Origin: Rubrivivax sp. | GTDB taxonomy: Bacteria; Pseudomonadota; Gammaproteobacteria; Burkholderiales; Burkholderiaceae_C | DNA: 7,063 nucleotides | Direction of reading: 5' to 3' | Assembly: GCA_030693565.1 (NCBI GenBank) | Contig: JAUYAJ010000653.1 | Span: forward strand, 1 to 7,063 | Part shown: piece after piece, positions 5,406-7,063 of the stretch | Numbering within the stretch: the first letter of the stretch is position 1 | How the letters are laid out: each line of letters starts with the position of its first letter | Notes under the pieces: generated by a model | Database searches by the model: none | The model's input: the letters and a program-made list of their open reading frames with translations, nothing else | Told to the model about the DNA's origin: nothing | Made by a program: the position numbers and the translations under genes

Positions 5406-6719
5406 TCAAGGGCTCGTCACCGCGCTCGCGCGCCGGGGCCTTCTCGCTGCGACGCGGGCCGCCTTCGTCGGACCGGCGGGCAGCTTGCCTTTCTCGACCT
5501 TTGCCAGCAGCGCGGCCCATGCGTCCAGCGCGGCTGCTCGCTCGGCAAAGTAGTCGTGCCTGTCGTAGATGCCTTCGACATTGCCCAGCTTGTGGTTGAG
5601 CGAGCGTTCGGCGACGAAGCGATCAACGCCGAGCCTGGCGAGGTGCGTCCGCGCGGTCCGCCGCATGTCGTGCACGGTGAAGTGCTCGATGTCGAGGACC
5701 TTCAGGCGCTTGAGCGCAACGTTGAGGGTGTCGGGGCCGACATGCTCGTACCGGTTGTTGCGCTCCACGCCCATGCGCGAGCGAACAAGGCGACGAGCCG
5801 GAAAGACATAGCGCTTGCCGAACGAGAAGATCCGGGCTTCCCTGAGCCATGCGATCACAGGTTCCGCCAGGGGGATGCGAATCGAGGAGCGTGTCTTGGT
5901 GTTCTCCTTGGCCAGGGTCCAGATGCCCGCCTCGAGATCGAATGCGTCCCACCGGGCCGACAGCAACTCCATCTTGCGGACGCACAGCGCCAGCAGCAGC
6001 CAGACGGCCAGTTCGTTCTCGCGCCCGAAGTTCGACGTTGTCCACATGGCTTGGGCGAGTTGCTGCAGTTCTTCCTCCGTCAACCAGCGGTCGCGGGACA
6101 CCTCGTCGCCCCCCGCATCCACCAGGTCGAAGTCGGCCGCCGGGTTGCGTTCGATCCATTGGTTGCGCGCAGCCATCCGGAACATCCGGCTCATGTAGCG
6201 AAGGGCGTCATTGGCGACGGTGGGCGCACCGCTGGCCACGATGCGGGTCAGCACGCGGTCGATGTGGGCCGGCTGCACGTCGGGCGGCGCGACCGGCCCG
6301 AGCACCGGATTGATGTACTTGCGCAGGACGCGGGCCACGACTTCAGGATGCTTGTAGCGCGGCTGGATGTACTTCGCGAACCAGACTTCACCCAGCCGCT
6401 GCACCGTGGGCACTTCCAGCAGCAACGCCTTCTCTGCCTGCTTGGCTGCGGCGACGTCGATGCCGCGTTCGATCTGCGCGCGGTCCTGCCGCGCCTGCTC
6501 GCGCGCATCCTTCAGCGACAGCTCCGGATAGCGCCCGAGAACCTTCTCCTTGGAGCGGCCCTTGAGTCGGTAGCGAAGGATCCACGAAGCCTTGCCGGCC
6601 TGCGCGGCGGTGCTGCTCGCGACGAAGGTCAGGCCTTCGCCCACGCCGCGGTCCACGGAGCCGGCGGCGAGCCAAGCCTTGATCTCGCGGTCAGTGATGG
6701 GTCGTTGCTGTCGGTTCAT
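5406..6719 (-). CDS. int: P4-type tyrosine recombinase (site-specific integrase)
   Basis: It catalyses integration and, with an accessory factor, excision of the element by recombination between attP and the chromosomal site. The 437-aa product has the three-domain plan of P4-like integrases. The N-terminal DUF4102-type arm-binding domain covers about 8-88, with SWILRYRLKGR and LGRYPELSLKDAREQA. The SAM-like core-binding domain covers about 104-200, and the catalytic domain covers about 210-405. Catalytic residues are all present: R248 (CVRKMEL), a candidate strand Lys K275 (NTKTRSSI), H350 and R353 (HDMRR), H376 (SLNHK) and the nucleophile Y385 (GIYDRHDY), followed by the typical WAALL helix. 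The 27-residue basic tail (PTKAARVAARRPRR) is longer than usual. The ATG at 6719 is chosen for AGGAG 10 nt upstream and because ITDREIKAW is the usual family opening; the frame stays open to 6875, but those codons cross the repeat cluster. Length is normal, so the enzyme is probably functional. Confidence 0.95.
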   Translation of the reverse strand: MNRQQRPITDREIKAWLAAGSVDRGVGEGLTFVASSTAAQAGKASWILRYRLKGRSKEKVLGRYPELSLKDAREQARQDRAQIERGIDVAAAKQAEKALLLEVPTVQRLGEVWFAKYIQPRYKHPEVVARVLRKYINPVLGPVAPPDVQPAHIDRVLTRIVASGAPTVANDALRYMSRMFRMAARNQWIERNPAADFDLVDAGGDEVSRDRWLTEEELQQLAQAMWTTSNFGRENELAVWLLLALCVRKMELLSARWDAFDLEAGIWTLAKENTKTRSSIRIPLAEPVIAWLREARIFSFGKRYVFPARRLVRSRMGVERNNRYEHVGPDTLNVALKRLKVLDIEHFTVHDMRRTARTHLARLGVDRFVAERSLNHKLGNVEGIYDRHDYFAERAAALDAWAALLAKVEKGKLPAGPTKAARVAARRPRRASAVTSP

Positions 6720-6729
6720 GTCCCAGAGG

Positions 6730-6734
6730 CTCCT
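6730..6734 (-). promoter_or_regulatory. Ribosome binding site of the integrase gene
   Basis: On the minus strand AGGAG lies 10 nt before the ATG at 6719. An in-frame ATG at 6767 has no such site, which favours the shorter protein. Confidence 0.55.
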
Positions 6735-6741
6735 GTGAGGC

Positions 6742-6812
6742 TGTGGGGTTTTTTGTCGGGTGCGCATGCCAAAAGCGCTGCGAACCCGAAAAACCCCACA
6801 ATAAACCCCACA
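6742..6812. repeat. TGTGGGGTTT repeat cluster, candidate integrase arm sites
   Basis: TGTGGGGTTT occurs on the plus strand at 6742-6751 and as its reverse complement AAACCCCACA at 6791-6800 and 6803-6812, the last two in direct orientation 12 bp apart. The first two copies extend into an imperfect inverted repeat: 6743-6761 pairs with 6784-6799, apart from a short bulge. A weaker TGGGGTT is at 6892-6898. Repeats of this kind between an integrase gene and its target usually bind the N-terminal domain of the recombinase. A transcription-blocking stem between yicC and int is an alternative. Confidence 0.6.
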
Positions 6813-6919
6813 GGTTGCGCGCGCTTCGCTGCGACGCCCTGGGACGGTCCGGGACAAAATATCCTTACACGACAACGGGTTAGTGCGTTTCTGGGGTTCG
6901 CTTTGGACCCCCCGAAAAC

Positions 6920-7063
6920 CTACTCGATGTTTTGAACCTGCTCGCGCATCTGTTCGACCAGCACCTTCATCTCCACCGAGATGTGGGTCATCTCCAGCGC
7001 CGCCGACTTCGAGCCCAGCGTATTGGCCTCGCGCTGCAATTCCTGGATCAGGAAGTCCAGGCG
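6920..7063 (-). CDS. yicC: YicC-family endoribonuclease, C-terminal end only
   Basis: YicC-family proteins (DUF1732 at the C-terminus) are conserved bacterial RNA-binding proteins/endoribonucleases of about 290 aa; E. coli YicC has been linked to degradation of a small regulatory RNA. Only the last 47 codons are in the window, read from the right edge to a TAG at 6920-6922. They include RLDFLIQELQREANTLGSKS, then a segment with SVEMKVLVEQ, and finish MREQVQNIE, the family's characteristic ending. The 3' end looks complete, so the insertion leaves the protein intact or rebuilds its last codons. The QELQREANTLGSKSAALE wording is closest to my memory of betaproteobacterial members. This is chromosomal flank, not part of the mobile element. 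Confidence 0.92.
   Translation of the reverse strand, partial: RLDFLIQELQREANTLGSKSAALEMTHISVEMKVLVEQMREQVQNIE

Larger units (their letters stand above)
6720..6919. other. Attachment-site region between int and yicC
   Basis: This 200-bp stretch separates the integrase start from the yicC stop. It contains the repeat cluster, then an apparently unique stretch of about 80 bp (6813-6890), and a C-run with GAAAACC next to the yicC stop. The recombination core probably overlaps the last codons of yicC or the bases just after it. No tRNA gene or other gene is present. It must also carry the integrase promoter, but I see no convincing sigma-70 match. Confidence 0.5.
1..6922. mobile_element. One end of an integrative element inserted at the 3' end of yicC
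   Basis: A tyrosine recombinase gene, an AlpA-type regulator, a ParB-type protein with a small membrane partner, and a HipA-family toxin lie beside the 3' end of a conserved chromosomal gene, yicC. The integrase start codon is about 200 bp from the yicC stop codon, and the gap contains repeated TGTGGGGTTT motifs. Known family behaviour is that P4-type integrases insert at 3' ends of genes and lie next to one attachment site. The right boundary is therefore placed at or just inside the yicC stop codon, but the exact core cannot be fixed because the second copy is not in the window. I saw no duplicate of the yicC 3' end further left. Whether the HipA gene belongs to the element is inferred from its position only. 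No conjugation genes are visible. Confidence 0.6.

Noticed and set aside
6720..6875. Longer integrase start giving up to 52 extra residues
   Set aside because: The extra codons cross the repeat cluster, lack a ribosome binding site and do not resemble the N-terminus of the family.
5304..6935. A 543-codon plus-strand frame antisense to the integrase
   Set aside because: It covers the integrase in the opposite direction, lacks any family signature and runs across the attachment region into yicC.

Overview
This looks like one end of an integrative genomic element in a GC-rich proteobacterium, most likely a betaproteobacterium (Burkholderiales-like). The host assignment rests mainly on the partial chromosomal gene at the right edge, whose protein end reads like a betaproteobacterial YicC C-terminus, and on the high GC content and strong G/C preference at third codon positions. 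No search could be run.

Layout, left to right. (1) Positions 3-1106 (+) hold the 3' part of a HipA-family kinase/toxin gene of the YjjJ type, with its 5' end outside the window. (2) Positions 1107-2657 are about 1.55 kb without a convincing gene. The stretch contains a possible coding remnant near 1321-1512, a triplicated 12-bp repeat, and a run of short inverted repeats that thickens toward parB. (3) Positions 2685-4613 (+) encode a large ParB/Spo0J-type protein of 642 aa with a long family-specific C-terminal half. (4) A 101-aa membrane protein (4667-4972, +) follows 53 bp later. (5) Convergent to these, on the minus strand, lie an AlpA-type helix-turn-helix regulator (5015-5245) and a P4-type tyrosine recombinase with all catalytic residues (5406-6719). 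(6) Positions 6720-6919 carry copies of TGTGGGGTTT in direct and inverted orientation, resembling integrase arm sites. (7) The last 144 bases (6920-7063, minus) are the 3' end of chromosomal yicC with its stop codon.

The simplest reading is that an element is inserted at the 3' end of yicC. Its integrase and AlpA-like regulator face away from the yicC-side junction, a ParB-like maintenance module lies just inside them, and a HipA-family toxin is probable cargo. Only the yicC-side end is visible; the other attachment site should lie beyond the left edge. No ParA, relaxase, coupling protein or type IV secretion gene is in view, so an integrative conjugative element cannot be told from a mobilisable or non-mobile island.

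The observations most worth following are the yicC junction with its repeat cluster, the interrupted palindrome (11 of 12 bp) just upstream of the alpA-like gene, and the nested inverted repeats in the gene-free leader of parB. None is proof of a new system, but together they outline an integration and maintenance module with candidate cis-acting sites.
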